A model generated the notes under the pieces. That model searched no databases. It saw only the letters and a list, made by a program, of their open reading frames with translations, and was not told the origin of the DNA. A DNA stretch of 64,000 bases from Lachnospiraceae bacterium (GTDB lineage: Bacteria; Bacillota; Clostridia; Lachnospirales; Lachnospiraceae), in the NCBI GenBank assembly GCA_024403235.1, contig JAKSSF010000009.1, forward strand, positions 1 through 64,000. The letters are read 5' to 3'. How positions within the stretch are numbered: position 1 is the stretch's first letter; the number at the start of each line of letters is the position of its first letter. This document shows, in pieces, positions 1 to 7,645 of the stretch. Both the position numbers and the translations under genes were made by a program.

Positions 1-2
1 AA

Positions 3-80
3 CTGGGGAAGATGAGGGATGATGGACTACTGACATTTCATAAAAATGAGTTCCACATTGTAACTGGAGAGGGAAAGTGA
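3..80 (+). CDS. 3' end of an unidentified gene, possibly a Crp/Fnr-type regulator
   Basis: An open frame enters from the left edge and stops with TGA at 78-80. The last 25 residues end in DGLLTFHKNEFHIV followed by a short tail. The pattern 'short helix, GLL, two beta strands' resembles the end of the winged helix in Crp/Fnr-family regulators of Clostridia, but the fragment is too short to prove it. The next possible ORF starts in the overlapping GTGA. Confidence 0.35.
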   Translation: MGKMRDDGLLTFHKNEFHIVTGEGK

Positions 81-205
81 AATTGAAATCTTTCAGAACC
101 AATGTATTTAAAACCGTTGCTTGTACCGACGATAATTGCTATAAAATCTATATGAAAGGAATCGATCACAGTTCCTTTTTTTATGTTGGTTTGCGCTTTC
201 CCTAG
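77..205 (+). CDS. Possible 42-aa ORF overlapping the upstream stop codon
   Basis: A GTG at 77 overlaps the previous TGA (GTGA) and has a purine-rich GGAGAGG just upstream, a layout typical of translational coupling. The frame runs 42 codons and stops at 203-205. The peptide has two cysteines and ends in FFYVGLRFP. I recognise no family. It could be a real small protein or the surviving start of a longer decayed gene. The surrounding 200 bases hold no other gene. Confidence 0.25.
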   Translation: MKLKSFRTNVFKTVACTDDNCYKIYMKGIDHSSFFYVGLRFP

Positions 206-210
206 AGTTT

Positions 211-231
211 CTGATATATTAGTAATATCAG
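211..231. repeat. Small palindrome upstream of the GGDEF gene
   Basis: CTGATAT (211-217) and ATATCAG (225-231) are perfect 7-bp inverted arms around a 7-base spacer. The site lies about 50 bases before the GGDEF start and could be an operator. A GGAGG at 237-241 has no start codon at a normal distance. Confidence 0.3.
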
Positions 232-279
232 TCATTTGGAGGATTATTACAAAGTCCTTCATGGAAGGAGAAGCAAACT

Positions 280-1341
280 TTGAAAGGGAAAATTTTAGGA
301 AAAGAGTTTTGGGAAATTGCATCTTATAAGGATACTACAGAGCGTGCAGTAAAACAGGAACTTCTTCAGAAAACAATTACCTGTATTATATTAGCCTTTG
401 TTGCAGGAACCCTAACGCTTTTAAATATCCACAAACATTTTACATTTATGACAATAACCACAAGTATTTTGACCATAGGGTTACTTATTGCAGCATTACT
501 TTGTGGCTACTGGAAAAGAGCTGATTTAGCAACCATACTGGTAGCGATTCTTGGAAACTTTATTTTTACTTATTACGCAGTAAGTGGCGCCAATGATGGG
601 TTTGCCATTCTTTGGATTACTATGGTTCCTTTAATCAGCATGCTGTGGACGGGATTTCGAATTGGCTTCTTAACAAGTTTGTATTTTCAAGTTCTTTTGA
701 TTGTAATTTTTCATACCGGTTTGAGAGAGAGGATGGATGCGTTCTATACAGAAATTTTTATGACCCGTTTCCCCATACTGTATTTAGGAACATTTACGGT
801 TTCTACCTGGATTTTTTATCAAAAATTAAAAATGCAAATGTTGTCAGATACAGTTGGAAGAATTGACCCATCGACCTTAATTGACAATCGATTGGGGTAT
901 GATTTAAAACTTTCCACTCTTTTTCAGGAAAAGTCGATTTCTAATGTACATGTGGCTGTATTTGATGTGAATAGACTAAAGTATGTGAATGATAAATATG
1001 GACATAAAGCAGGCGATGAAGTCATTATTTCAGCCAGCAAAATAATAAAGAAAGTGTTTTATGACTATGATATTTTCGCCAGAGTAGGTGGAGATGAGTT
1101 TATTCTGGTTTCTGTCGGTAAGTCGTTTGATTTTGAAGAACGAAAAGGACAGTTAAAAGAAGCAACAAAGAAATGGAAGGGAGAAAGGTCTTCGGAACTT
1201 TCTATTTCCTGCGGATATGCTTGTGGTCAAAATGTGACAGAAGAAGAGTATGAAAAACTGCTTCATGCAGCAGATGAGGAAATGTATCGAGATAAAAAGC
1301 TATTTTATGAAGCAAATGGAATTGAAAGACGCAAAGGGTAA
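280..1341 (+). CDS. Membrane-bound GGDEF protein, putative diguanylate cyclase
   Basis: The 353-aa protein likely makes cyclic di-GMP at the inner face of the membrane. Residues about 28-190 contain several hydrophobic segments, probably six transmembrane helices, with no recognised ligand-binding domain. The C-terminal half is a GGDEF domain. The substrate-binding stretch near residue 225 (NRLKYVNDKYGH) and the active-site motif RVGGDEF (GGDEF at residues 270-274) are both intact, so catalysis is expected. I see no RxxD inhibitory site directly upstream of GGDEF. Translation probably begins at TTG 280, nine bases after GGAAGGAG; the earlier ATG at 261 is in another frame. The gene is followed closely by a broken hydrolase gene. 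What it senses is not visible. Confidence 0.85.
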   Translation: MKGKILGKEFWEIASYKDTTERAVKQELLQKTITCIILAFVAGTLTLLNIHKHFTFMTITTSILTIGLLIAALLCGYWKRADLATILVAILGNFIFTYYAVSGANDGFAILWITMVPLISMLWTGFRIGFLTSLYFQVLLIVIFHTGLRERMDAFYTEIFMTRFPILYLGTFTVSTWIFYQKLKMQMLSDTVGRIDPSTLIDNRLGYDLKLSTLFQEKSISNVHVAVFDVNRLKYVNDKYGHKAGDEVIISASKIIKKVFYDYDIFARVGGDEFILVSVGKSFDFEERKGQLKEATKKWKGERSSELSISCGYACGQNVTEEEYEKLLHAADEEMYRDKKLFYEANGIERRKG

Positions 1342-1369
1342 AAGCGTAAAAATAAGGAGAATAACAGGC

Positions 1370-1815
1370 ATGCCCAGAGAATTGACAAAGATTGATGATA
1401 GTACATACAGAGTAGAGGATGAATATGTTCGCGCATATATCCTTCTTGGAGAACACTGGAAGTGATTACCATTCCGAGACATACCTACGGCAGCGTAGCA
1501 TTTTTAGATAAACAGAATCGCACGCTTATCGCAGGGGATAGTGTGCAATCTGGCAATATCTTTATGTTTGGGCCTCATAGAGACATCAATTCCTTTAAGT
1601 CATCGCTCAAGAAATTGATTGCAAGGTCCAAGGAATATGACAGAATTTATGCAAGCCATGATGCCTTCGAATTGGATAAAGAGTATCCAGAAAAGGTGTT
1701 ATACAGCTTTGAAGAGTATGAAAAGGGAGAATTAACACCAGTGGATATGGAACTGCATGGACAAATGGTGAAATGCTATAAAGGAAAGTATTGTGGATTT
1801 TTTATTGCTGATTAA
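1370..1815 (+). pseudogene. Broken metallo-beta-lactamase-fold hydrolase gene
   Basis: Two pieces of one MBL-fold hydrolase lie in different frames. The first (ATG 1370, after AAGGAG) encodes about 31 residues, including STYRVEDEYVRAYILLGE, the usual first beta strands of this family. It stops at 1465. The second, read from about 1456, encodes ITIPRHTYGSVAFLD, then AGDSVQSGNIFMFGP and YASHDAF, matching the C-terminal half. The central section that should carry the HxHxDH zinc ligands is missing, and the junction also shifts frame, so no working enzyme can be made. An intact relative would be roughly 200-250 residues. A 42-base scrap resembling the middle of this gene lies at 2407-2448. Confidence 0.75.
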
Positions 1816-1867
1816 TATTAGTTTTTATTTTTGAATTTATTGTAAGACTAATAATGAGATAGGCTAA

Positions 1868-2371
1868 ATGAAAGATTATATAACATATATTGAGAATCAT
1901 ATTTCAGAGAAAAAACACCTTATCATAACAGGAAGTCGTGGTAGTGGTAAATCCACTTTGTTAAAAAAATATATCGAGTATTATGGAGATGCTATTCCCG
2001 GTATTATTACCTGGTGTGAGCCTGGTAAAGCTGTGTATATGCGTGCGTCTGATGACGATAGTTTCACAACTATTGGTTTGTATAGTTCGGACGGGGCTTC
2101 AAAGGAAAACAGAATGATACCGATACAGGAAGGCTTTACAGAATATGGTGTAAATGCTTTAACCAGGTTGATAAACAGCAAGACGGAGTGGATGTTTATC
2201 GATGAGATTGGGTATTTAGAGGGCACAAGTAAGGATTATCTTGCAAAATTAAATGAGGCTTTCCAGAGAAAGAAAGTTATGGCAGTAGTAAGAAAACAGA
2301 AACTGGAATTTCTTCGCGATATTATCAATCAAAAGGATGCATTGGTTATAGATTTGGATATAGGAATATGA
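1868..2371 (+). CDS. THEP1-like nucleoside-triphosphatase / P-loop NTPase
   Basis: This 167-aa protein is a compact P-loop NTPase. Walker A is GSRGSGKST near residue 22 and Walker B is MFIDEIGYLE near residue 115. The order of Walker A, a middle region with ENRMIPIQ, the DEIGYLE Walker B and a final short strand matches the nucleoside-triphosphatase THEP1 family (NTPase_1), which hydrolyses ATP or GTP in vitro and whose role in cells is poorly known. No clear ribosome-binding site is seen before ATG 1868. Its neighbours are a broken hydrolase gene and remnant DNA, so the context does not suggest a pathway. A stand-alone member of another small P-loop family is the alternative. Confidence 0.65.
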   Translation: MKDYITYIENHISEKKHLIITGSRGSGKSTLLKKYIEYYGDAIPGIITWCEPGKAVYMRASDDDSFTTIGLYSSDGASKENRMIPIQEGFTEYGVNALTRLINSKTEWMFIDEIGYLEGTSKDYLAKLNEAFQRKKVMAVVRKQKLEFLRDIINQKDALVIDLDIGI

Positions 2372-2406
2372 AAAAGAAGACGAGACCATCTATTAGAACA
2401 CAATTA

Positions 2407-2448
2407 TCTTTATGTTTGGTCTCCATAGAGATATCAAGTCCATTAAGT
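2407..2448 (+). repeat. Remnant copy of part of the MBL hydrolase gene
   Basis: By eye, these 42 bases align without gaps to 1559-1600 of the broken hydrolase gene, with 36 of 42 identical. The matching piece encodes the segment around FMFGPHRDINSF. It suggests that a second related gene once stood here and was deleted, or that a local duplication decayed. Confidence 0.65.
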
Positions 2449-2524
2449 TTTAAGACAAATGAAGAAAATGAAAAATTACACTTTATAAAACAAATTACAC
2501 TATAGTAATTATTTTGAATTTATG

Positions 2525-2564
2525 ATATCGTATAGAAAAGCAAACAATTCTATACGATATTTTC
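2525..2564. terminator. Perfect 13-bp inverted repeat, possible terminator
   Basis: Arms ATATCGTATAGAA (2525-2537) and TTCTATACGATAT (2548-2560) are perfectly complementary around a 10-base loop and run into TTTT. The stem has only three G-C pairs, so it is a weak terminator at best. It could instead be a protein-binding palindrome or the end of a lost mobile element. Confidence 0.4.
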
Positions 2565-2732
2565 TATTATTCTAAGACGAGTGTTTAATACTATGGTGTG
2601 AACACGTATTTTATATTATTTCAAAGAATTCTTGCTTTAAAAATCCCTTAAACAATTTAAAGTAGGAATTACTGAAATAAGGTGTGTCTGATTTTATTGT
2701 AATTCCTGCAGACTCAAAAGGAGGAACTTACA

Positions 2733-3572
2733 ATGAGAGTCAGATTCAAAAGAAGAAAGAAAAATGAGCCCTGGGTTAATGTGCCCATTACAGATGACTA
2801 TATGTTTTATACAGTCATGGAAAATGAAGAGAACTGTAAAGAATTCCTAAGGCGTGTGCTTGGGATAGAAGTCATTGAGATTCAATATGTGAACAAGCAA
2901 CACACCATACGAAACAGAATAAGAAGTCGTGGTATTCGTTTGGATGTATATGTCCGTGATAAAGATGGTAACACTTACAATATCGAAATGCAAAGCTATC
3001 GGGATTACAGTATTGCAAAACGAACCAGGTACTATCATAGTGAAATGGATGGATATTTAGTACGTAAAGGGCAAGAAGTTGACCAGCTTGGGAAGAATAT
3101 AGTAATTTTTGTATGTACCTATGATCCCTTTGGTGATAACAGAAGTAAATACACTTTCAAAAATATATGTGTAGAAAACACGAACATTGCTTTGGAGGAT
3201 GATACCGTATCTATATTTTTAAATACAAATGGTGATAGAACTGGTATTAGTAATGATTTAGAAAATGTTCTTGAATATATTAGAACCGGTGAAACAAAGG
3301 ACGACTATACTAGAAAACTGGATAGGAGAGTTCAAGAACTTAATAATGATTATGATTGGAGGGACCGGCAAATGACATTGGAAATGAAATTAAAGTCAAA
3401 ATATAATATAGGGCGAGAAGAAGGAATAGAACTTGGAAAATTTACATTATTATATAAGCAGGTCAGTGATGGAACAATCAGTGTAGATCAGGCCGCTTTT
3501 TATATGAATATTACCAAGGAAGCGTTTGAAAAGTCCATGGCAGAAGCTGGGTATGAGCCTGCTAAAAAGTAA
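2733..3572 (+). CDS. Rpn-family PD-(D/E)XK nuclease (putative transposase-like)
   Basis: This 279-aa protein matches the Rpn / PDDEXK_2 family, often annotated as a recombination-promoting nuclease or putative transposase. It opens with the family's typical PITDDYMF stretch. The nuclease core follows near residues 65-90: RLDVYVRDKDG, then YNIEMQ, giving the D and ExQ catalytic pattern. Later come KRTRYYHSEMD and VIFVCTYDPFG, also typical. The C-terminal third is charged and helical (GREEGIELGK). The protein is full length for the family and shows no break. It has an excellent AAGGAGG site before ATG 2733. No inverted repeats or target duplications flank it, so there is no evidence that it moves itself. 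It stands alone between two terminator-like hairpins. Confidence 0.85.
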   Translation: MRVRFKRRKKNEPWVNVPITDDYMFYTVMENEENCKEFLRRVLGIEVIEIQYVNKQHTIRNRIRSRGIRLDVYVRDKDGNTYNIEMQSYRDYSIAKRTRYYHSEMDGYLVRKGQEVDQLGKNIVIFVCTYDPFGDNRSKYTFKNICVENTNIALEDDTVSIFLNTNGDRTGISNDLENVLEYIRTGETKDDYTRKLDRRVQELNNDYDWRDRQMTLEMKLKSKYNIGREEGIELGKFTLLYKQVSDGTISVDQAAFYMNITKEAFEKSMAEAGYEPAKK

Positions 3573-3607
3573 TAGAAATGACAGAAATTTTATATTTGTA
3601 ACATAGC

Positions 3608-3649
3608 AACTAGGCACTTTGTATTCAAGGTGCCTAGTTTTCTTTTTTT
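3608..3649 (+). terminator. Rho-independent terminator after the Rpn gene
   Basis: AACTAGGCAC (3608-3617) and GTGCCTAGTT (3630-3639) form a perfect 10-bp stem, followed by a T-rich run with only one C. Confidence 0.85.
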
Positions 3650-3670
3650 CAACACCTTTCGTTACTCCTG

Positions 3671-3679
3671 TGTTATAAT
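3671..3679 (+). promoter_or_regulatory. Extended -10 promoter of the yjjG-like gene
   Basis: TGT followed by a consensus TATAAT (3674-3679) forms an extended -10 element. No good -35 sits 16-18 bases upstream, which fits an extended -10 promoter. The expected start of transcription is about 3686, exactly at the ATG of the next gene, implying a leaderless mRNA. Confidence 0.6.
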
Positions 3680-3685
3680 ACATCT

Positions 3686-4372
3686 ATGAAAAAATGTATT
3701 TTATTTGATCTGGATAATACCATTTTGGATTTTACGGCTAACGAAAAGCATTCCCTTCCTAAAACCTTTGCCCATTATGGAGAAGTGTTTACGGAGGAAA
3801 TCAGTGAAATCTACCATAGAATCAATGGTAATCTGTGGCGTAGATACGAGGACAAAGAGATTACCATGGAGGAGCTGCTTGCCAGCAGATTCCGAGATAC
3901 CATGGCGGCTTTGGGGAAAACGGTAGATGGTGTGGCATGGAATGAAACCTATATTCAGTTTTTAAGCGAAGGCCATTTTGCCATGCCGGGAATAGAAGTC
4001 ATTCCTAAATTGGCAGACAAGTATCGGCTTTATATTGCAAGTAACGGCGTCCATTCCACCCAGGAAAATCGGTTAAAGCTAGCAGGTATTTATGATTGCT
4101 TTGAAGGGGTATTTACCTCCGGACAAATGGGAGTGCAAAAACCAAATCCATTGTTTTTTGAAAAAATATTGGAACAAGTTCCGAATTGCGACAGGTCCCA
4201 TACCTTAATGGTAGGAGATAATCTGAAAAATGACATTCAGGCAGCTAAGGCAGTTGGACTACAGACCTGTATGATTACCGCATATCCTGGGACTTTTGAA
4301 GGCTGCGATTATGTAATTGATAGTCTGTGGAAACTGCCGGAATTATTAGACAGTATAGAACGAAAAGACTAA
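3686..4372 (+). CDS. yjjG: YjjG-like HAD pyrimidine 5'-nucleotidase
   Basis: This 228-aa HAD-superfamily hydrolase most resembles YjjG-type nucleotidases, which remove phosphate from (often non-canonical) pyrimidine nucleotides. Motif I is DLDNTILD at residues 8-15, with both catalytic aspartates. Motif II is SNG near 118, the motif III lysine lies in GVQKPNP near 150, and motif IV is MVGDNLKND near 174. A helical cap domain lies between motifs I and II. There is no ribosome-binding site before ATG 3686, and the TATAAT at 3674-3679 places transcription start at or next to the ATG, so translation is probably leaderless. The function suits thyA and folA downstream, but other HAD substrates are possible. 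Confidence 0.8.
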   Translation: MKKCILFDLDNTILDFTANEKHSLPKTFAHYGEVFTEEISEIYHRINGNLWRRYEDKEITMEELLASRFRDTMAALGKTVDGVAWNETYIQFLSEGHFAMPGIEVIPKLADKYRLYIASNGVHSTQENRLKLAGIYDCFEGVFTSGQMGVQKPNPLFFEKILEQVPNCDRSHTLMVGDNLKNDIQAAKAVGLQTCMITAYPGTFEGCDYVIDSLWKLPELLDSIERKD

Positions 4373-4427
4373 AGTGCAGTAGATAGATTGGTTGTGTCAA
4401 ATTTTTCATAAAAAAGGAGGGAAAAGT

Positions 4428-6032
4428 ATGGAACTGATGTTTATCGGGGCCGCCCACGAGGTGACCGGAAGTTGTCATTATTTACAGGTTGGTGGCAAAC
4501 ATATTTTGGTAGATTACGGTATGGAACAGGGTGTGAATTATTTTGAGAATGTTCCCCTACCGGTACTGGAAGCACAAATTGATGATGTGCTTTTAACCCA
4601 TGCCCATGTGGATCATTCCGGTATGTTGCCCTTATTATATGCTAGAGGTTTCAGAGGCCATGTATATATGACCGATGCTACAGCAGATTTGTGTAGCATT
4701 ATGCTTCGCGACTGTGCCCACATTCAGCAACAGGAAGCAGAATGGAAAAATCGAAAGGGAAAACGAAGTGGCAATGCTACGCCTACTGAGGCTATTTATA
4801 CCATGGAGGATGCAGATGGCATTGTAAAACGAATTGTGCCTTGTCCCTATGGAAAAAAGATTACCTTAAGTGAAAATGTGTCTATCCGATTTACAGATAT
4901 TGGACATTTGTTAGGCTCTGCAAGTATTGAAGTATTTGCCAAAGAAGATGGAGAAGAGCGAAAAATTGTATTTTCCGGAGATATCGGAAACAGCAACCAG
5001 CCTTTGATTAAAGATCCATCTAATACGGAAGAAGCAGACTATGTGGTAATGGAATCCACCTATGGGGACAGACTTCACAGTTTGGAAAGACCGGATTATA
5101 TTGGGGAATTGGTCACTATTTTAAGAACTACATTCCAAAAAGGTGGAAATGTGGTAATTCCTTCCTTTGCGGTAGGGCGTACCCAGGAAATGCTGTATTT
5201 CTTTAAGCAAATTAAAATGAAGAAGCTATTGCCGGAATACCAGGATTTTGAAGTCTATGTGGATAGTCCTTTGGCAGTAGAGGCTACCGGTATTTTCCAG
5301 AAAAATACCTATAACTGTTTTGATGAAGAAGCCATGGAGATGGTCAATAAAGGGATTAATCCCATTACTTTCCCTGGCTTGAAACTTTCCATTACCAGTG
5401 ATGAATCCAAAGCTATCAACTTTGATATGTCACCCAAAGTCATTCTTTCTGCTTCCGGTATGTGTGAAGCAGGTCGTATTCGACATCATTTAAAACACAA
5501 TTTATGGAGACCGGAATGTACCATTCTCTTTGTAGGCTATCAGGCCATTGGTACTTTGGGAAGAGCACTGCTGGAAGGGGCTAATGAGATCAAACTATTT
5601 GGAGAAACCATACAGGTAAATGCAACTTTAAAACAATTGGCAGGTATTTCCGGTCATGCGGATAAAGCAGGGTTGCTGGCTTGGGCCAAAGGGTTTACCC
5701 AAAAACCACAGAAAATCTTCGTGGTACATGGAGAAGACAGTGTTTGTGAAGCCTTTGTAAATTCGCTGCAGGAGGAAGTAGGCGTTTCCGCCTATGCGCC
5801 TTACAGTGGCACCCGATATGATTTGATTCGCCACTGCTTTATTCACGAGGCAGGGCCCGTGGCTATTGAACATAAGAAACCTGGCAACCCTTCTAACAGC
5901 GTATTTGAACGGCTGTTGGCAGCAGGCCAGCGGTTACTGGTGGTAATCAAAAAGAACGAGGGCTGTGCCAACAAGGATTTGGCAAAGTTTGCAGACCAAA
6001 TCAACGCCTTATGTGAAAAATATGACAGATAG
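4428..6032 (+). CDS. MBL-fold / beta-CASP hydrolase (RNA-processing type)
   Basis: The 534-aa protein is a metallo-beta-lactamase with a beta-CASP insert and C-terminal RMMBL motif, the architecture of RNA-cleaving CPSF73/YsH-type enzymes. Zinc ligands HAHVDH lie at residues 58-63. GHLLGSA, FSGDIG and MESTYGD follow in the expected order. The beta-CASP part includes VIPSFAVGRTQE and LSASGMCEAGR, and the RMMBL region has SGHADKAGLL and VHGE. I chose ATG 4428 because AAAGGAGG lies just upstream; the in-frame ATG-like start 36 bases earlier has no such site. It is not RNase J, which is longer and has a different C-terminus. Its natural RNA substrate is unknown. It may be cotranscribed with the nucleotidase gene before it. 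Confidence 0.85.
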   Translation: MELMFIGAAHEVTGSCHYLQVGGKHILVDYGMEQGVNYFENVPLPVLEAQIDDVLLTHAHVDHSGMLPLLYARGFRGHVYMTDATADLCSIMLRDCAHIQQQEAEWKNRKGKRSGNATPTEAIYTMEDADGIVKRIVPCPYGKKITLSENVSIRFTDIGHLLGSASIEVFAKEDGEERKIVFSGDIGNSNQPLIKDPSNTEEADYVVMESTYGDRLHSLERPDYIGELVTILRTTFQKGGNVVIPSFAVGRTQEMLYFFKQIKMKKLLPEYQDFEVYVDSPLAVEATGIFQKNTYNCFDEEAMEMVNKGINPITFPGLKLSITSDESKAINFDMSPKVILSASGMCEAGRIRHHLKHNLWRPECTILFVGYQAIGTLGRALLEGANEIKLFGETIQVNATLKQLAGISGHADKAGLLAWAKGFTQKPQKIFVVHGEDSVCEAFVNSLQEEVGVSAYAPYSGTRYDLIRHCFIHEAGPVAIEHKKPGNPSNSVFERLLAAGQRLLVVIKKNEGCANKDLAKFADQINALCEKYDR

Positions 6033-6068
6033 AAATACAGTAAAATACAATAGATAGGAGAGAAAAGC

Positions 6069-6917
6069 ATGAGTCAGGCAGACCATATTTTTATAGAAAT
6101 GTGTAAAGATATCCTGGAAAACGGAACCAGTACAGAAGGGGAAAAGGTTCGTCCTAAATGGCCCGATGGAACACCCGCCTATACCATTAAAAAATTTGGA
6201 GTAGTAAACCGATATGACCTGTCAAAGGAATTTCCTCTTTTGACCTTACGGAAAACCGCACTCAAATCCGCAACCGATGAAATGCTTTGGATTTGGCAGC
6301 AAAAATCCAATAATATTCACGACCTGCACAGCCATATCTGGGATGAATGGGCCGATGAAAATGGCTCTATCGGTAAGGCTTATGGATATCAGTTTTCCGT
6401 AAAACACCAATACAAAGAAGGAATGATGGATCAGGTGGACCGTGTGATTTATGATCTGAAAAACAATCCTTTCAGCCGTCGTATCATGACCAACTTGTAT
6501 GTTCATCAGGACCTGCATGAGATGAATTTGTATCCCTGTGCTTATAGTATGACCTTCAATGTGACCCAAAAGAAAGGACACGATAAGCTTACCTTAAATG
6601 CAGTCTTAAATCAGCGCTCCCAGGATGTACTGGCAGCCAATAACTGGAATGTAGTGCAGTATTCCGTTTTGGTGCATATGTTAGCTCAGGTTTGTGATAT
6701 GGAAGTGGGAGAACTGGTGCATGTGATTGCAGATGCCCATATTTATGACAGACATGTTCCTATTATCAAAGAACTGATTTCCAGACCTTGCTATGACGCC
6801 CCTACCTTCCGATTGAATCCGGAGGTGAAGGATTTCTATCAGTTCACCAGGAATGATGTTTCTGTAGAAAATTATGTGACAGGAGAACAGATTTTAGATA
6901 TTCCTATTGCGATCTAA
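6069..6917 (+). CDS. thyA: Thymidylate synthase
   Basis: This 282-aa enzyme methylates dUMP to dTMP with methylene-tetrahydrofolate, which becomes dihydrofolate. The catalytic cysteine is C157 in LYPCAYSM. The phosphate-binding NPFSRRIM precedes it, and the family signatures LNQRSQD and HIYDRH follow. Its length is normal for a ThyA. TAGGAGAG lies before ATG 6069. folA follows 121 bases downstream, and the pairing is functional: DHFR recycles the dihydrofolate made here. The 121-base gap shows no clear promoter or terminator, so cotranscription is likely. Confidence 0.96.
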   Translation: MSQADHIFIEMCKDILENGTSTEGEKVRPKWPDGTPAYTIKKFGVVNRYDLSKEFPLLTLRKTALKSATDEMLWIWQQKSNNIHDLHSHIWDEWADENGSIGKAYGYQFSVKHQYKEGMMDQVDRVIYDLKNNPFSRRIMTNLYVHQDLHEMNLYPCAYSMTFNVTQKKGHDKLTLNAVLNQRSQDVLAANNWNVVQYSVLVHMLAQVCDMEVGELVHVIADAHIYDRHVPIIKELISRPCYDAPTFRLNPEVKDFYQFTRNDVSVENYVTGEQILDIPIAI

Positions 6918-7038
6918 ATGATAACAGGATCGTAGTAGTGCGAAATACGGAATAGTCTGTATATCTGATTTTAACACTTGAAGCATGGAGAACAAAAACA
7001 ATCGATAAGTATCAAATGAAGAAAAGGAATAGAAATAT

Positions 7039-7524
7039 ATGAATTTAATTGCAGCAGTAGATGAAAAGTGGGCCATTGGAAACAAAAATGAATTGTTAGT
7101 TCGTATTCCAGGGGATATGAAACAGTTTCGTGAGCATACTACTGGTAAGGTGGTAGTGTTGGGAAGAAAAACGCTGGAAACCTTTCCCGGTGGACAACCC
7201 TTAAAAAACAGAACCAATATTATTTTATCCAAAGATCCCAAGTATCAGGTAAAGGATGCAGTGGTAGTGCATTCTCTGGAGGAACTTTTGGAAACCTTAA
7301 AGGCCTATCCATCAGAAGATGTTTTTATTATTGGTGGAGAAAGTGTATACAGACAGTTATTGCCTTATTGCGATACTGCTTATATTACCAAAATTGACAG
7401 AGCCTATGAAGCAGATGCTTTTTTACCCAATATAGAAAAAGAAGGCTTTATATTGACCGGAGAAAGCGAAGAACAGAGTTATTTTGATATTACCTACACC
7501 TTCCTTCGGTATGAGAAAAAATAA
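7039..7524 (+). CDS. folA: Dihydrofolate reductase
   Basis: This 161-aa enzyme reduces dihydrofolate to tetrahydrofolate with NADPH. The N-terminal IAAVDEKWAIG forms the first strand and the mobile loop. The acidic active-site residue is D26 in IPGDMKQF. The NADPH-binding elements are VVVLGRKTLE near residue 43 and VFIIGGESVYRQ near 101. Length and motif order are normal for bacterial FolA. It follows thyA on the same strand and completes the thymidylate cycle. Confidence 0.95.
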   Translation: MNLIAAVDEKWAIGNKNELLVRIPGDMKQFREHTTGKVVVLGRKTLETFPGGQPLKNRTNIILSKDPKYQVKDAVVVHSLEELLETLKAYPSEDVFIIGGESVYRQLLPYCDTAYITKIDRAYEADAFLPNIEKEGFILTGESEEQSYFDITYTFLRYEKK

Positions 7525-7544
7525 AAGACGAAAGCTTGATTCTA

Positions 7545-7573
7545 TTGACTTTTACTGGAAAAAAGCACATAAT
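7545..7573 (+). promoter_or_regulatory. Predicted promoter of ilvE
   Basis: TTGACT (7545-7550), a 17-base spacer and CATAAT (7568-7573) form a good vegetative promoter, placing the transcript start near 7580, about 65 bases before the ilvE start. Confidence 0.6.
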
Positions 7574-7645
7574 ATTTTACGATAAAAATTAAATTAACCG
7601 AAGATAGGACAAAAACTATCCGACAAAAGCGTGAGGAGTACAAAG

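Larger units (their letters stand above)
2372..2732. other. 361-base gene-free stretch with gene remnant and hairpins
   Basis: No credible gene is seen here. The stretch holds a 42-base remnant of the upstream hydrolase gene (2407-2448), a perfect 13-bp inverted repeat (2525-2560) and a looser inverted repeat, AGGAATTAC (2664-2672) with GTAATTCCT (2699-2707). The last 20 bases carry the strong AAAGGAGG ribosome-binding site of the next gene. Confidence 0.6.

Noticed and set aside
38-322. Minus-strand ORF of 94 codons at the left edge
   Set aside because: It runs opposite the GGDEF start, lacks a ribosome-binding site and has no recognisable motif, so it is an antisense shadow.
2733-3572. Intact insertion sequence around the Rpn gene
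   Set aside because: No terminal inverted repeats or target-site duplications flank it; family resemblance to transposases is not evidence of mobility.
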